Assembly (NCBI GenBank): GCA_008921705.1
Contig: VFFE01007644.1
Location: 1,694,871 to 1,758,870, forward strand
Direction of reading: 5' to 3'
Source of the DNA: Burhinus oedicnemus
Lineage: Eukaryota; Chordata; Aves; Charadriiformes; Burhinidae
Length of the DNA: 64,000 nt
Part shown: positions 13,413 through 26,633 of the stretch, piece after piece
How positions within the stretch are numbered: position 1 is the stretch's first letter
Layout of the letters: the number at the start of each line of letters is the position of its first letter
Program-made: the position numbers and the translations under genes
Notes under the pieces: generated by a model
The model's database searches: none
What the model saw: the letters and a program-made list of their open reading frames with translations, nothing else
Told to the model about the DNA's origin: nothing

Positions 13413-14100
13413 CCCTGTAATTCAGGCAGAAGCTTTAAGCAATCGATTAGGGAAGCAATAGTAAAATGGAAAAAGGGAAAGGTTTTGAAAACATAATGGG
13501 CAAGTCAGCGTTGAAAGTCAGTGAGAGTGGAGCTCCTCTTTTCTTTTGTATTTAATCCCATCCTTCCATGAACTGCAAATGAAGCAGTTCTAAAAAGAGT
13601 TGATGGCATAATTTGCCTACAGAAATAACAAACACATTTAGCAGTTATGCCTATATGTATTTATCTGCATGTGTATATACAAACAAGAGGAATTAAAGGA
13701 AAAAGGCTAGTTTACCGGATAATTTATTTGCAACAAATCATTCCACTAACCCCTTAAGAAGTTATTAAAGCAATTCTAAATTATGTATTAATAAAATATG
13801 CAAAGAACACACATGCTTTCTCTGTGTTTACACAGTACTCAGTACACAGGGATCCTGATGCAGGACTGACAGCTTCTACATTTGTCTTTTTTTTTTTTAT
13901 TTAATTTTTGCTCTCTTCATAAAAATAGATTTACTTCTAAAAATCTTAATGGAACTGTCACTACACTATGGAACTAACATTAACAAAATCTTTGTATACG
14001 GTATAAGGAAAATTTCTTGGTAGACTATGTTTACCACAGTATTTTCAAGAAAGAAACCAAACCTTTGTTCAGTGGAAATGCTGGGAATGATTCCAAGGGG

Positions 14101-14125
14101 AAAATAAATAAATAAATAAATAAAT
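14101..14125. repeat. (AAAT)n microsatellite
   Basis: Six tandem AAAT units form a perfect short tetranucleotide repeat. This is a typical slippage-prone locus and could be length-polymorphic. Confidence 0.95.
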
Positions 14126-17100
14126 ACATCTACATAACGGCAAATTATACCAGTGGGACCCCAGGGTTACGATGGACAAATAATAAGGAGCTGGAGATGA
14201 CGCCAGTAGATTAGGTACTGCAAACCTGAAAGCATTCTTCCCCTGGAAATGGGAGAACTAGGCATCAAGCAAATTGTTTTTAATATCAGTATAACACACC
14301 TCCTTAAAATCAAATTTCAGAAACCAATGATCTCTGTGGGTCTACTTTAACTACATAGTTAATATTTCTAAGTTTCCTGACTTCACAGGTATCATCTGGG
14401 CATCTTATTGCCAACTTGGGGCATACGCTGGAGCTATGAAGGCTCTGTAACATCTGGAATCTCTACGGATGTCGGAAGAGTGAGACAGAAATACACTGCT
14501 GCTTCCAGACCTAACACACACTAATTTGTTGGCACATGCTCAGAACATCATTTGAAATTATGGAACTAACATTGGCCCTGTCAACTTGTGAAAACGTTGG
14601 GATCAGTAAACCAAAAGCATACTGTGCCTTTAAAAAATCTGAGATTTTTAAAATATCAAGTGTGGCTTTCCAAAACCTGAAATTCTGATCCCTCAGACAG
14701 GACACTGTTAAACTGAAACACTATGTTCCATATGCACAAGAATCTTGATGCTTAAGTTTCTCATTAAATAAAATGCGAATTATAAATTTCACGTCTCTTT
14801 GGGCAACACAAACCTGGCAAATTCTACCTCACTACTGGACTGTATATTCAAAATGTGTACAATATTTCAGTTGGACTGATTGAGAAAGGCTCTGGGTTTA
14901 TTTTTCCTGTATCACCCAAGTAGAAGGTCATTTTAAAATCCTTTAGGCTGTTCATTTTGAATGATTTTGTCATGAGAAATTAATTTACAGGCTTACGGAG
15001 TCTGCAGAAATGATAGATCTCTAAAGACTTTTTGAGCAGTGAATAATGAACTTTGTCAGCCTCCTCAACACTCTGAATGATTTAGTTTCCTGAATAAGTG
15101 AGGCAAGTGGTGGTCCTGTCTCTATACTGAGGTCAAATGATTGGAAGCAGCAAAAAAATAAAAGGCAAAAAATTCTACTCTCTAACACGTAAGAACACAG
15201 CGTAAGACTACATCACCGTTTCTTGTACAGGAGCACAGTTCGATCTTAATATCTTCAGCAGTAATTCTTGAGAATTATAAACACGAGACCTTTGCTAAAG
15301 TCTGGCAATGCAAAGAAAGAGGTTTATTTCCCCTCCACACTGAAGAAAAATTATGTTTGGGATCTAAAGGGTGCTAATTTTCTTCGTATTTTGAAGCAAT
15401 CCCAGAATCGTTTTCATTTTTTGAAATGCCTCTCGTCTTTAGCATTGAAGACTTTCTATCTGAATACGGTAAATACTATCATTTGGGGATACTTTTTTTC
15501 ATTTCATCCTAATATTTCCTGCATGAAAGCCACTGCATTAATGCAAAGCAAATAAAATATCATTTATATGTCTCTGACACTGAGGTACACTTTAGGGAAT
15601 TTGACGGTCATAATAACAACTAAATCCATGGCATTGGCTTAAGCTCGGTAATATGCAAAAACCTGAACAATTTTGATTGTCCAGAGGTGTTATCCTAAAT
15701 CAACATCAACAGACAGCATGACCGAGCCTAACATCTGTCTCTCTATATATATTTATACCTTTATCAAAATCTTGCTTTTTCCATTTCCCACTTTACAGCT
15801 CTAAAGGTCACCTGTTCAGTATGTTACACTCTATCCATGTTGCCCCAGTACCATCATGCATTATAAATTCCATGATTCTTTAGACTACATGAATTTATAG
15901 CCTCACTTTTGTCCCAGAACCAGCTACATTTTGATGAATGAGATCTCAGACTAGATAGGTAAATAGAAAAAGGGTGAAGGATGTAAGTTTGCAATGTATA
16001 ATTTATTATAAGCGCCACAAAATACCAGTACTGAGAGAAAACAAATTATTGGCCTCTCATGCAGTGACCATGAGAAGGTGATAAATATTTCATTATATAG
16101 TACTCATCAGACATTTGAATAGCTCATCTGTCCTATTTATGCCAGCTAAAATGAATTCAAACTATCAGTGGCAAATGTATATTTAATGTTTCTCTTTACC
16201 TTCTGTGGAAGGGGCAGCTAAAAAGTCCATCTTCCACAAGGATTACATTATTCATTTCATTACATTCTGTAAACTGTTTATTCTTGAAAAGGCTTTTCCT
16301 GTTAAAACCAGCCCTTTACATCTTCAGGAGGTTTCATCTCCAATGCTCATTCTAGTTACCAGGAAGCAGAAGTTACCACAGTTGTTTTCTATGATGTGAA
16401 AACATGTATTTTGATGGGAAAACACCTATCTCATACTAAACTTTAAAAAGTTGGAGACATCCATGGGGTCTTGCTCCTTTGGAAAAGAAAAGCCAAGCTG
16501 GATAACACCATTTAAGCTTCTTAAATGCCTCCTTAAATTGCAAAATCACATTATGTTTTTGTGAAACAGGGCATCAGCTCTCATACCAAGCATTTCAAGT
16601 TGTCACATCCGTGTAATATCATAATTTCGAAACTGTGCCAATTAAACAGTCAAGAAACAAGATATGAGCAATCTGTGACGTAGGGGTCCCCTAACATCTT
16701 AGGATTCGGATGGCATCACAATAAAAGGACCACCCTTCTTCTGCTATTGATGGTAACAGAATTCCACAAGGTCCCCAAAAACTCTAGAATGGCTCTTTAT
16801 TAAGTGGCCATGTAATCAGCAGTCAGTTGATTTGAATTTTATACCTTCTACCTACTTCTTAGAAACTCTACCTTGAAAATGTGTCCTGCATAGAAACCAT
16901 GCCTTTGAGGAAGCTTCTAAGTGAAAATAGGATCATGTTTTTAAAATATTGCAGTGTTAGCCTTTCAACTTCTTGGAATTTCAGGTCAGGATGGATATTT
17001 AAAAGAACACACAGAACTGGAACTGGTGCCTGTTAACAGTGGAGCTTATAGCGTGACTACAGCATAGAGTCCCCATATCCGGTAACATGAATAAGCTTTA

Positions 17101-20100
17101 TGCAGTAGCTGAAGACAGACAACACACAGGCACACACGCACATATTTCTATGGGAAGCTTGATGTTCACCACCACGTTCAATTTGAGGTAGGTTTACAGA
17201 ATTTTTAACATACTTTTCTTGCCAGCAGTAATGTGAAAATGGCCATAGGATACTACTGGGAATCTCAAAACAAGGTTGTGCAAAACTTCTGACTTAAAAT
17301 TTGGCTCTAAGAGCACACAAGAAATGGCAACCTCTGGATATGTAACTTTGTCACTGATTTTAAAAAACAAATAACTCGGACAGAGAAGAGGTCATAACTC
17401 CAACTGGCCTTTTGTAAGAAATACAAGCTTGAACCAGCAATTGCCTGAAGAAAAAAGGCTCATACTAGTTGAATTTGTACCTGTTAAGTCTCAAGACCAT
17501 AAACATTTGTTTTCCAAATGAGAAGATACTCAGGAACTCCAATAGGGTCATGAAGTTATAAGAACCTGTTACAACTCACTCATAAGTAATTGGAAGCCAT
17601 TATCACCAAGCCTCAGTGAACCTCTTTGGAATATGACAAATATTGTAAACATTCACTTTATGCTGTTCTTGCTATTCTTGACTCCGAGTACTATCAGCTT
17701 AAAGCCTTATTGTAACGCAAAAAATAAGATCAAGAAATTTGAAACTTCTGGTACTAAGTCTCAATTTAGTTTCCAGAACTTACCTCTTATTGCAGTGATT
17801 CAGGCTGTTAGCCATACTGTTCCTAATCCTAAATATAACCCTAGCTTTAACGTGGGCTTCAGATGCCAATATAAATCGGAAATCAAGACTCAAGAATTCA
17901 AAAGACATTTATGCCAACTCTCGGCTTACCCTTCTGGAACTTCCTGAATACCACAATTTGTTTGGGATGAGGTTTCTAACACCCTAAACTTGTGTGAAAT
18001 ATAGGAACCAGAGAGAAGTAAAGAATGATTAATTCAACTCCACTTATGCCAGACCTATGCTTACATATTGGGATCTTGTCAAATACTGCACTTATTCTGA
18101 CATCCAGCCTCTACTTTTCCAACCCTGTCTTTATTCTGGCCTTAATATTTAGCTTTAGCCCCACTACAATCTATAGAATTTAATAAGGAATTCAAAGCCA
18201 CTTATCTCTCTAGACCTTTACTAATACTGCCTGCATTGAGCTTCCACAGGTGGTTCTTTTCCTGGCTTTATCCCTAGAGATGGAATGGGCAGGGAAACAC
18301 GAAGAATTTAGAGTCTTAAAAATACGACTGCCAACAGCTATTTCAAGGTTAGCTTTTGGGTTCAGAAATGGGGAATTCCTTTCATTGCTATATATCTCTG
18401 ACATCCTTTGACTTGCATTACTTATAATCATCCCTCTGTTGCCATGGTGCGTATGAGGCTCGCAATAGTGAACAGGCTCACTGTCTCTACACTGACAATA
18501 ACAAAGAACACAGATGGCCACTGCTGTTATTTCCACTCCCTCAGTGTGTCCTTGTGCATTGATGGGGTCTAGAAAATGCCTGTTGCTCCACCCATATGAT
18601 ACTGACCACCACCAAAGCTGTTGGATCGAGCACAAAGAGTTTCAAAAATTTCTGCCTCCCAGTAGTAAAAAACATACTAGCTCTTACATCAGAGACAGAA
18701 GGTCCCATCAAGGATATTGAAATGAAAAAAATAGGAAAAACATGCTTTGATAACAAACAACTGCTTAGATGAAGCAAACTCAGAGAGTCACCAGTAACCC
18801 GGGGCTGTTGATAGGGGCTCGGTTCTTTAGTCCTTATTTGAATAAAACCACCATTGAGACCATGAGTAGGTTAGCATGAAAAAACCAAAAAAGTTAGCAT
18901 TGTGCCAACAATCATCAGCTGCTAAATGAGGTGATTCATCAAAATACAGCAGAGAATACTTAATCTTTTCATGTTCCCCATATCCCAATGAAACTTTCTA
19001 TCTTCCTGAGACTTACAAAAGGCATTCTGTCTTAGCTATATCTGGAAATGGGTTTCTCTGGTGGAGGCAAACACTAGTAAGACAAAGTAAGTCTCTCAGG
19101 CCTGAAGGATAAGGTTACCAAATAACTATTGTCAACCAAGCAACTTTGAGATGTCAAAATATTCTTGTGGGTGATCAAATATTTAAATATCAGAACAGCT
19201 TAATTTTCAAAAACAATTTTGATATGAAGTAGAATTTTTGCCTTAGGATTTTGTGTTTGGACACTCTGGTTCTGCTCCTCTGCATTTTCCAAGGGAGCCT
19301 AACACTAGCGCTGTCTCCTCTTCGGGTATGCTGTATTTTGTGGATGGAAGCACAGGCATTTCAGCTTCCAACGAAGCTTGTATTAACTTCAATGCCAGTA
19401 AAATCAATGATCAAAGCTCAATTTAAAAGTTCTCTTCAAATACTGCAGAATGAGTTTCCGTGTGCCTTCTGTGTAAATACAACAATTTTCAGAACAAGCT
19501 GAATCCCAAGGCTGCTTTAAAACAGAATTGAACCAGGGCTTTATAATGACATCTACCAGCAGCTGTAATTATATACAGGCCTGTGTTTCCCTTGTAGGAT
19601 TGTAGCAGACATGTAGAATCTCTCACTTTTTGAGACCTGTACGAGCTAGATCTTAGAACATACTGGCTTTCTGAGAGCCTTTGCTCCAGCTTATCCTTGT
19701 GGCAACAGCTCTGTTAACAGTTCAGTATGTGCCTTTATATTTATGGAATCAAATAAAGATTTTACTATTAAGTTAAGCCACATCAAGAATAGACCAACAG
19801 TTGATCTTCAATCTATCCAAATTTGTTGATTTTTGCTTTCTTCTTTTGTCAATCAGAAACAAAAGAGAGGCAAACAGTCTGAGGTTTTCTTTAATATGCA
19901 AAACACAGACATTATATCCACTATTTGCAGGAGAATTTATGATAGACAAAAGTGCTTTTGAAAGTTATTTTCCTTAAAGAATTGATTTTGCTTCTGATGC
20001 TCCATTGTTTTGCATTTATTAGAAAGTGATTTATGAAGGAAAGTAGTTAAATATTAGAAGTTCTGTATTTTTATAGTTCATTTTTTCTCAACAATTCCAT

Positions 20101-21259
20101 ATATGCCTTTGCTCTGTTACGAATTCTGAGCTCCGTATTCAGTAATCATTCTTTATGACAACATAAATATGTACTGCATTATTTGTGAATTAGAGAGCAA
20201 TTTATTTAGGAATCTCAGAAAATTACTTTTCTTCTAGGTGCTATTTTACAGTCTATCCATTTTTTTCTTCTGTCTATGATTGCCTCTTTTTTATGTCACA
20301 TGAGCCTTAAGAGGTATTTCATACAGATGTGAATTGCAGGATTACAGAAAAGAAGTTTCAGATAAAAGATCCAGCTTTGATTGTGGCTAGAAGGAAACTA
20401 AAAGCTCTATGTATACTAGGCAATAGCTAAGTAACAAAACAGGACCTTGTACAGTGCTGCCATTAGGGATAATATAAAATGAGATGCCTGCAGTCACACA
20501 AGTCTGGATCTGACAATCAATTCTAAGTTCCTATTTCAGTATGAAGCAGGATTGCCCCAGCACCCTCCTAAAACATCTTTCAGGAATTTTCACACTGAGA
20601 GGTACTTTTCCTATGAATTAGAAGACTTCACCTGACCCTAAAGTATTCTTTGAGTTGGATTTTGTCAAAGCTCTTCTTCACATATTGAAGTTAAGTAAGC
20701 ATTAAAGGCTCAGTTCAAGACACATTTCCACTGGAAGCAACTGGTGCATGAGTTTAAATAAAATATGGCTACAAAAAGAAAATTCACATTATGCAACAAG
20801 AAACACTTGGCAAACTACACTGTACACACACAGCAGCTAAAGAGAAAAATATTTTTACTCCACATTTAATGTGCTAATATGAAGCAAAATAAGTAATTAA
20901 CACTTAGAGTTGAGATAATGATTTAGCAGTTCTTTTTCATGTGTAACCCAGGTGCCAAAAAGGCCACTGAAGTTTCCATTGCCTTCTCCTACCTCACTCT
21001 AATGAACATCGCACATAATGGGAAAGAAAACAAAGGCTTTTGTAGCTCCTCATTAAGAAATGAAGTGAATTTTAGCACTTCAAGGGTCTGGACCAAAATC
21101 TTGGGCAGAAGGCTTTATTAACCTGGAAATAATGTTAACTTCATGTTTTGCCTCTATTCCAAATCTGCAAATTTTACAAAACAGTTTATATGCAAAGTAC
21201 AGAAATGCAACATATGCAGAAGACAACCCACTGGAAGGAGGAAAGACTTCTATCCAGCT
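14126..21259. other. Gene-free AT-rich stretch
   Basis: No recognised repeat or gene. The 141-codon - frame at 18210-18635 is cysteine- and histidine-containing but matches no domain I know, and lies over shorter frames on the other strand. Confidence 0.65.
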
Positions 21260-21520
21260 GGTCTTGTGCCGGAAACTGACCCATCTGAAAGTAAGGAGCA
21301 CTATCCTCATCCTGGCTTCTAGCCACACGGACACCCTGCCCGGAGCTCTTCTCCTCCCCCTCGCCACCTCCCGTCCACTGGCTGAAAGCTGGTTTTGCAC
21401 AGCTCCTCAACCCTCCCCAGGGAGACTCCCAGCTGCTTCTGAGCTCTTCCAGGAGCCAAAGGGGCCAGGACAAGGTCTTTTGTCTCTATTTGGGCTCGAG
21501 TTCTAGTGTGTGCCAGGTCA
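21260..21520. other. GC-richer patch, no gene recognised
   Basis: The base composition rises clearly above the flanks, with many CCTCCC/CTCCCC words on the + strand and few CpG. Open frames exist on both strands (21132-21506 +; 21080-21400 and 21186-21473 -), none with a recognisable domain. The low CpG argues against a CpG-island promoter. Confidence 0.5.
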
Positions 21521-24500
21521 GAGATTAGTAAGACTTTGAATTTTCCTCAGAGTCGCATAAAACTTCCTGTGACCATGACACGTACACTGGCAAATGACTG
21601 TGGATCTAATTTATTGATAGTAACTTATTTACAATTCGACTATGAGAAAAAGCTGATTGTACACCTGGAATAACAAGTTTAACTTAACTCAGCATTAATA
21701 AAAATGACAGGCTAAACTAAATGATGATCCAAAGCATGAAAGCAGGTGCATCAAATTAACATCCAGCAGGAAAACAGAATGAAGGCAATTAACACACGGG
21801 GATGCAGTGGGGAGGCAGACGGACCAACCGACAGAAAAGTGCAAAAACCAAGATGCACTGAATTAGATTCCCTCTAGATTATGAGAATCTAGGGCACGAC
21901 AACCACAGCACGAATATTATCCTCATCTCAAGCAACTCAACGAGTAAAGTTTTCTCCCACAGAAGTCCCCGTTTCACAGGGAGGGTTTGCTGCTATAAAG
22001 GTGCTACAAAGGCCTTACACACCCTTTAAAGACTGGTATGCATAAACCAGACTGGAACCTTGTTTAATGCATCAGGAATCTGGTTTGGGGAATTTGTAAC
22101 CAGATTACAACCACATTTACCAAAAGATCTGGCCTATGACTCCTGTGTGCGTTTTTGGAGTCAAACCTTTTTACAGGCTCCTCAGTGACATTTAATTGGA
22201 AGTCGGTGGCACATTCAGCCTCACGTCAGCAAAATGCCTTGGGTAAACAGCAGTAAGCAAACTTCGATGGGTTTATTTACCACACAGTTAATAACTTGGG
22301 TGAACTATTTGTCCTGGCTCTAATATTTATTTTGGCAGAAGACTTGGTACACATGCTTTATTCTTTTTGACTCTTATATATACGTAAATTTTAGAAATAT
22401 CCATTGACAAATAGCAAAGTTCAGAACCTTTTCCTTAAAATAAACACTGCTCTATTGCTTTTGTATCAAAATGTTACTAAGCACTGAATTCACTCAACAG
22501 AAAACAGAAGATTCTCTTACTGTCTCATACTTGCATCCTTCACTTCTTTTAAACAAACAGTAACGCTCTCAAGAGAACACGTACCACACTGAATTACTTT
22601 ATTTTCAACAAAATCCAGCAGCGGTACTATAGTTACTGCCTTCACCATGATTAATGTAGGAAACGTTTGGAACGCATGTTATTATTATTCTAAATTACAT
22701 TTTGCTTGAATTAATTTTTATGCATGGTTACTAAGATATAAAGAGTTCTGAATTGCTAATTGTAACATTCATACTTGTGAGATAAGATGAGATTTGAAGA
22801 ACAAGTACATGCTGCTGAAAGATTTTTAGGTTGATAATTTGCAAACTAAAAAAAGGGTGTGACATATTGTAGAAGTCAGTCTACAGGCTATCAAACCAAA
22901 AGATGATGGTGCAAATGACATCCTTAATTAAAGATTTCTGTTAAACTCCAAGACCATAATGTACTTCCATCTTAGTGCTGTAACAAAAAACAATTTCATT
23001 CTGTACTTATATGCTGTTTTCCCTCTTATCGCTATTGTTAAGTGTTAAATCTTCTCTTTCCTACAACTGTATTATCTGTTTCCCAGGCAAGGTAATGCAC
23101 TTACTTGTAAAGTTGTGATAGATGAAGATGTACTGGGATTATCAATCAGATAATACACAGAGGGACCTGGGCAGCAGTTCTTACTGTAGATTTTGCTGAT
23201 TGCTTTAATGACATCTTTGGAAACCCTTATCTTCAGTGTATACCTTCCCCAGGAAATGTATGTTTTACGTATACAGAGAAGTATACAGCTGTGATTAAAA
23301 AGAATATGGAAAAAACATGACTCCCTTTCCTATACTTTCCACAGTGGTCAACAATTGATCCTACAGAAGACAGACCTGGAGACAGAAGGAGACAAAACTA
23401 TGGGCATATCAGGGACCAGCTCTACTCTTCTCTAGCAAGAGAGGAAGCACACAAGCAGGCACTGAAGGTTTCATAAACAGAAAAGCCCATTTGCCCCATT
23501 CTTTCCTACTAATAGCCAGACTAAGTAGCCGGAAGAAATAACTTCCCTGTTTCTAACCAGCTATAGCACAATTACACTTTCTGTGTAAGGATTAAAGCTG
23601 GAGAGAATTGAGAGATGCTCAATTCTAATAAGACAATGCGTGTTGCATCTGAATGTAGTATTGCTGCACAAAATCTCCTTTCAACAGCAATCAATTCATT
23701 TTCTGACTACTTGGCCCACAATGGTCATAAAATCCTAAATATCAATATTAGAAACCTGAAGTGCATCAAAACCCATTGATTTTAGATAACTGGCATTAGC
23801 ACAGTTTTGAAATGTATCTACAGAAAATAATCGATAATTCATTTTGTATTCTGAAACACTTAAGTGTGGAATATTCAGAGATAAATCAGGAAAAGAAAAA
23901 AGAAAGATTTAATCCTAAAAATTAATCAGTTGCTGCAAGTAGTCCCTCTCTGTAGTTGCAACTCTACTTTCTCAAACTTGCACTCTAATTATTCCATGCT
24001 TCAATATCCCAAAGGCAATTATGCATTTTTCAAAAGTTATTGGATAGTAATCAGTACTTTCAACAAGACTTCCAGACAAAGCCTACCCAATGCTTTATTT
24101 ATTAATGGCACATACTTTGATTTATATTGTATGCATTCAGCAAAGAAACAGACTGTCTCATGTGGAAAGAGAGCTCCCTCATTTAGCAGATAAAGATGTT
24201 TCACCTTCAGCCTAGACAGTTACTGAGAGGTCATCAGCAGTCAAAGCAAAACTGTGGCTGTAGCCCTGTAGAGAAAGAGCAGGGGTATCATGAAAAGAGT
24301 AAGCTGAGAACAGGGAGTATGTATGGATTGCATAGAAACGTACAAAGTTGCCAATATCACGGTACAGTTATCACGTGCATAATGGTAGCAGCAGCACTGT
24401 CACCCAGTCAATAGCTAGTTCTATTTGCATCTCAGTTCTCCGCCCCTTGACTTCAGTGAGCACCGATTCAAATTCGGCATTTGCCATTCTCTCAAAGAAA

Positions 24501-25124
24501 TTGTCCCTCTTCCTTATTGTGGCTCTCCTGTGTGGCTCCAGAAACAAGGAGATTCATGATTACCTCCTCAATCTGCTAATAACTTTGCTAGTGAAGACCT
24601 TTCTAGACTGTGCTTTCTATAGCCTAGACTTTATTATTCTTTCCGGCCGGTTCCGGCTTCCACCTACACTCAGAGGACATTCTCTCATAAACTGCAATGA
24701 GACTTTAGCTTGAGAAAAAGAGGATTTAAAGACCACAAGGAATGGTTTCCCTTTATGAAATGTGGATTGGTCATTTTGCCTGCTTTAGAAACCACTCAAA
24801 CATAGTGAATCAATTTGTGTAGTTATAGGAGAAAGCATAGAATTATTTAAAAGGAAAGTAAGAGTGTTGTAAGGGGAAGAAAAGAAGAAAAAGACACAAA
24901 CAACAAATTTAAAAATACATTACTGGTATCCACTTGATAGTACCTAACTTTTTGGAAACCCTTTTATGCTTAAATACATACCACTCGTTTCTTTTTAGAC
25001 TGAAATACTCAGTGCCCTTGAAACATTTCTCTTCAAATCTCCATTTACAGAATATGGCACCACTAAAGAATTTGAGAAAAACCTGGAAGGTATCTTACCT
25101 TGTCAGTCCACTAAGAATCATTTT
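21521..25124. other. Gene-free AT-rich stretch
   Basis: Three + strand frames between 23930 and 24713 overlap each other in different phases, which is not how exons look. No splice-bounded candidate or repeat was recognised. Confidence 0.65.
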
Positions 25125-25206
25125 AACAACAACAAAAAAACCCCAAACAAACAAACAAAAAAACCCAAAACAACAAAACCCAAACCACAAACAAAAACAC
25201 CCATAA
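25125..25206 (+). repeat. A/C-rich low-complexity tract
   Basis: About 80 bases consist almost only of A and C, with (CAAA)n-like words and CCCC, CCC and CCC runs. It lies about 300 bases upstream of the + strand CR1 copy but is not part of it; CR1 has no poly(A) tail. The tail of the 90-codon frame at 24934-25206 is translated from this tract. Confidence 0.93.
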
Positions 25207-25510
25207 ACTTTTTGGCTTACGGTGTTATATACAGCTTTATACTGCTGGAGTACCCGTAGGGGTAGCTACTTGTAAAAATACCATTGATCCAGCTTGGATC
25301 CTCAAAGTATGACAGAAGCATTTACCCAGAGAGCACATTCAGAATGAGGAAAATAGAAGTTCTGCATTGTTCATTGCAGACTTATCTAAACTGCTACTGT
25401 GCTGAATTCATACATCACCATGATGTACGAGACGTTACCATGAGGTCAGGGACAAGAGTCAAGAATACAAAATACAAAGAAGCTTAAAACACTTCAGGTA
25501 TTATCTTAGG

Positions 25511-26283
25511 TACAAGGCCAAGCACAAGGTCCTGCACGTGGGTCAGGGCAATCCCAGGCACAAATACAGGCTGGGCAGAGAATGGATTGAGCACAGCCCT
25601 GAGGAGAGGGACTTGGGGGTATTGGTGGATGAGAAGCTCAACATGAGCCAGCAATGTGCGCTCACAGCATAGAAGGCCAACCACATCCTGGGCTGCGTCC
25701 CCAGCAGCATGGCCAGCAGGATGAGGGAGGGGATTCTGCCCCTCTACTCTGCTCTGGTGAGACCTCACCTGGAGTACTGCATTCAGCTCTGGGGCCCCCA
25801 ACATCAGAAGGACATGGACCTGTTGGAGCAGGTCCAGAGGAGGCCACGAAGATGATCAGAGGGCTGGAGCACCCCTGCTGTGAGGCCAGGCTGAGAGAGT
25901 TGGGGTTGTTCAGCCTGGAGAAGAGAAGGCTCCGGGGAGACCTTAGAGCCCCTTCCAGTACCTAAAGGGGCTACAGAAAAGATGGGGAGGGACTTTTTAC
26001 AAGGGCATGTACTGATAGAAAAAGGGGTAATGGTTTTAAACTGAAAGAGAATATATTTAGACTAGATATTAGGAAAAATTTCTTCACTACAAGGGTAGCG
26101 AGGCACTGGAACAGGCTGCCCAGGGAAGCTGTGGCTGCCCCATCCCTGGAGGTGTTCAAGGCCAGGTTGGATGGGGCTTTGAGCAACCTGGTCTAGTGGG
26201 AGGTGTCCTTGTCCATGGCAGGGGGTTGGAACACGGTGACCTTTAAGGTCCTTCCAACCCAAACCATTCTGTGATGATTCTAT
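25511..26283 (+). mobile_element. CR1 LINE, 5'-truncated copy
   Basis: This is a 5'-truncated CR1 non-LTR retrotransposon copy of about 770 bases. It holds the C-terminal part of the reverse-transcriptase ORF followed by the 3' untranslated tail. The tail has the hallmark CR1 text: 'gttcaaggccaggttggat', then 'cttccaacccaaaccattct', ending in the CR1-type terminal repeat (GTGATGATTCTAT). The ORF part carries [14 protein letters not shown] and, in another frame, [18 protein letters not shown], both familiar from CR1 proteins. Loss of the 5' end is normal for CR1, which is copied from the 3' end and inserts without a poly(A) tail. The copy looks fairly well preserved, hence relatively young among the repeats here, but it is coding-dead (see the pseudogene entry). 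Upstream of 25511 the match fades. I cannot assign the CR1 subfamily by eye. Confidence 0.97.
25643..25962 (+). pseudogene. Broken CR1 reverse-transcriptase C-terminus
   Basis: This is a remnant of the CR1 ORF2 protein (endonuclease/reverse transcriptase), covering only the region past the polymerase core. Reading from the ATG at 25643 gives a CR1-like frame that meets an in-frame TAG at 25670-25672, most simply a CAG to TAG change. The same frame then continues through [14 protein letters not shown] up to about 25841. There it shifts: a short G run looks one base short, so the following text (TKMIRGLEH and [18 protein letters not shown] at 25891-25944) lies in another frame. That frame ends in a stop by about 25965. 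With a truncated N-terminus, a stop and a frameshift it cannot make active protein. Open frames on the opposite strand here are shadows. Confidence 0.9.
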
Positions 26284-26499
26284 CTGGAAGCCAGCTGGCT
26301 TTCAATGACTGGGAAAACTAGTACAAGTATAGAGACAAGCTAGAATGAGGGAATTTTCCTCTTACAAAAATGAAGGCTGAGATGGAATAGGATTATATTT
26401 ATAAATTAAATGAAGGTACAAGCACTGGAGAACAAGAAGACCTATTCAAGCTAGAGGCCAGTTTGGCAGTGACATTTTCAGACTTCAACTGAAAGAATA

Positions 26500-26633
26500 T
26501 TCATCCTTGGAGATATTCAAAACTTGACAGACAAGGCCCTCAGCAGCCTCATCTAGGCTGGCCCTGCTGCAAGTGGCAGCTCAACCAGATGACCTCCAGA
26601 GGTTCCTTCCAGTCAACTATTCCAGGATTCTAT
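26500..26633 (+). mobile_element. Older CR1 3' end fragment
   Basis: This is a diverged CR1 3' tail. It keeps the order of CR1 landmarks: 'cttggagatattcaaaact', 'gacaaggccctcagcagcc', 'gatgacctccagaggttcc', 'ttccagtcaactattcc', then a terminal GGATTCTAT. It has more mismatches than the copy ending at 26283, so it is probably an older insertion of a different subfamily in the same orientation. The 5' limit is uncertain; weak similarity may begin near 26460. Confidence 0.75.

Larger units (their letters stand above)
8474..14100. other. Gene-free AT-rich stretch
   Basis: Apart from the listed A/C tracts and an A12 run at 11225-11236, I see nothing specific. A 7-bp inverted repeat (GCTATAG, GTGTT loop, CTATAGC) near 9029 is within chance. 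Frames at 9753-10481 are short and conflict between strands. Confidence 0.65.

Noticed and set aside
18210..18635. 141-codon frame (-) with several Cys and His
   Set aside because: Looked briefly like a membrane or cysteine-rich protein, but there is no ordered motif and no splice context; likely chance.
24348..24713. 121-codon frame (+) with hydrophobic stretches
   Set aside because: Overlaps another + frame in a different phase and has no recognisable family.
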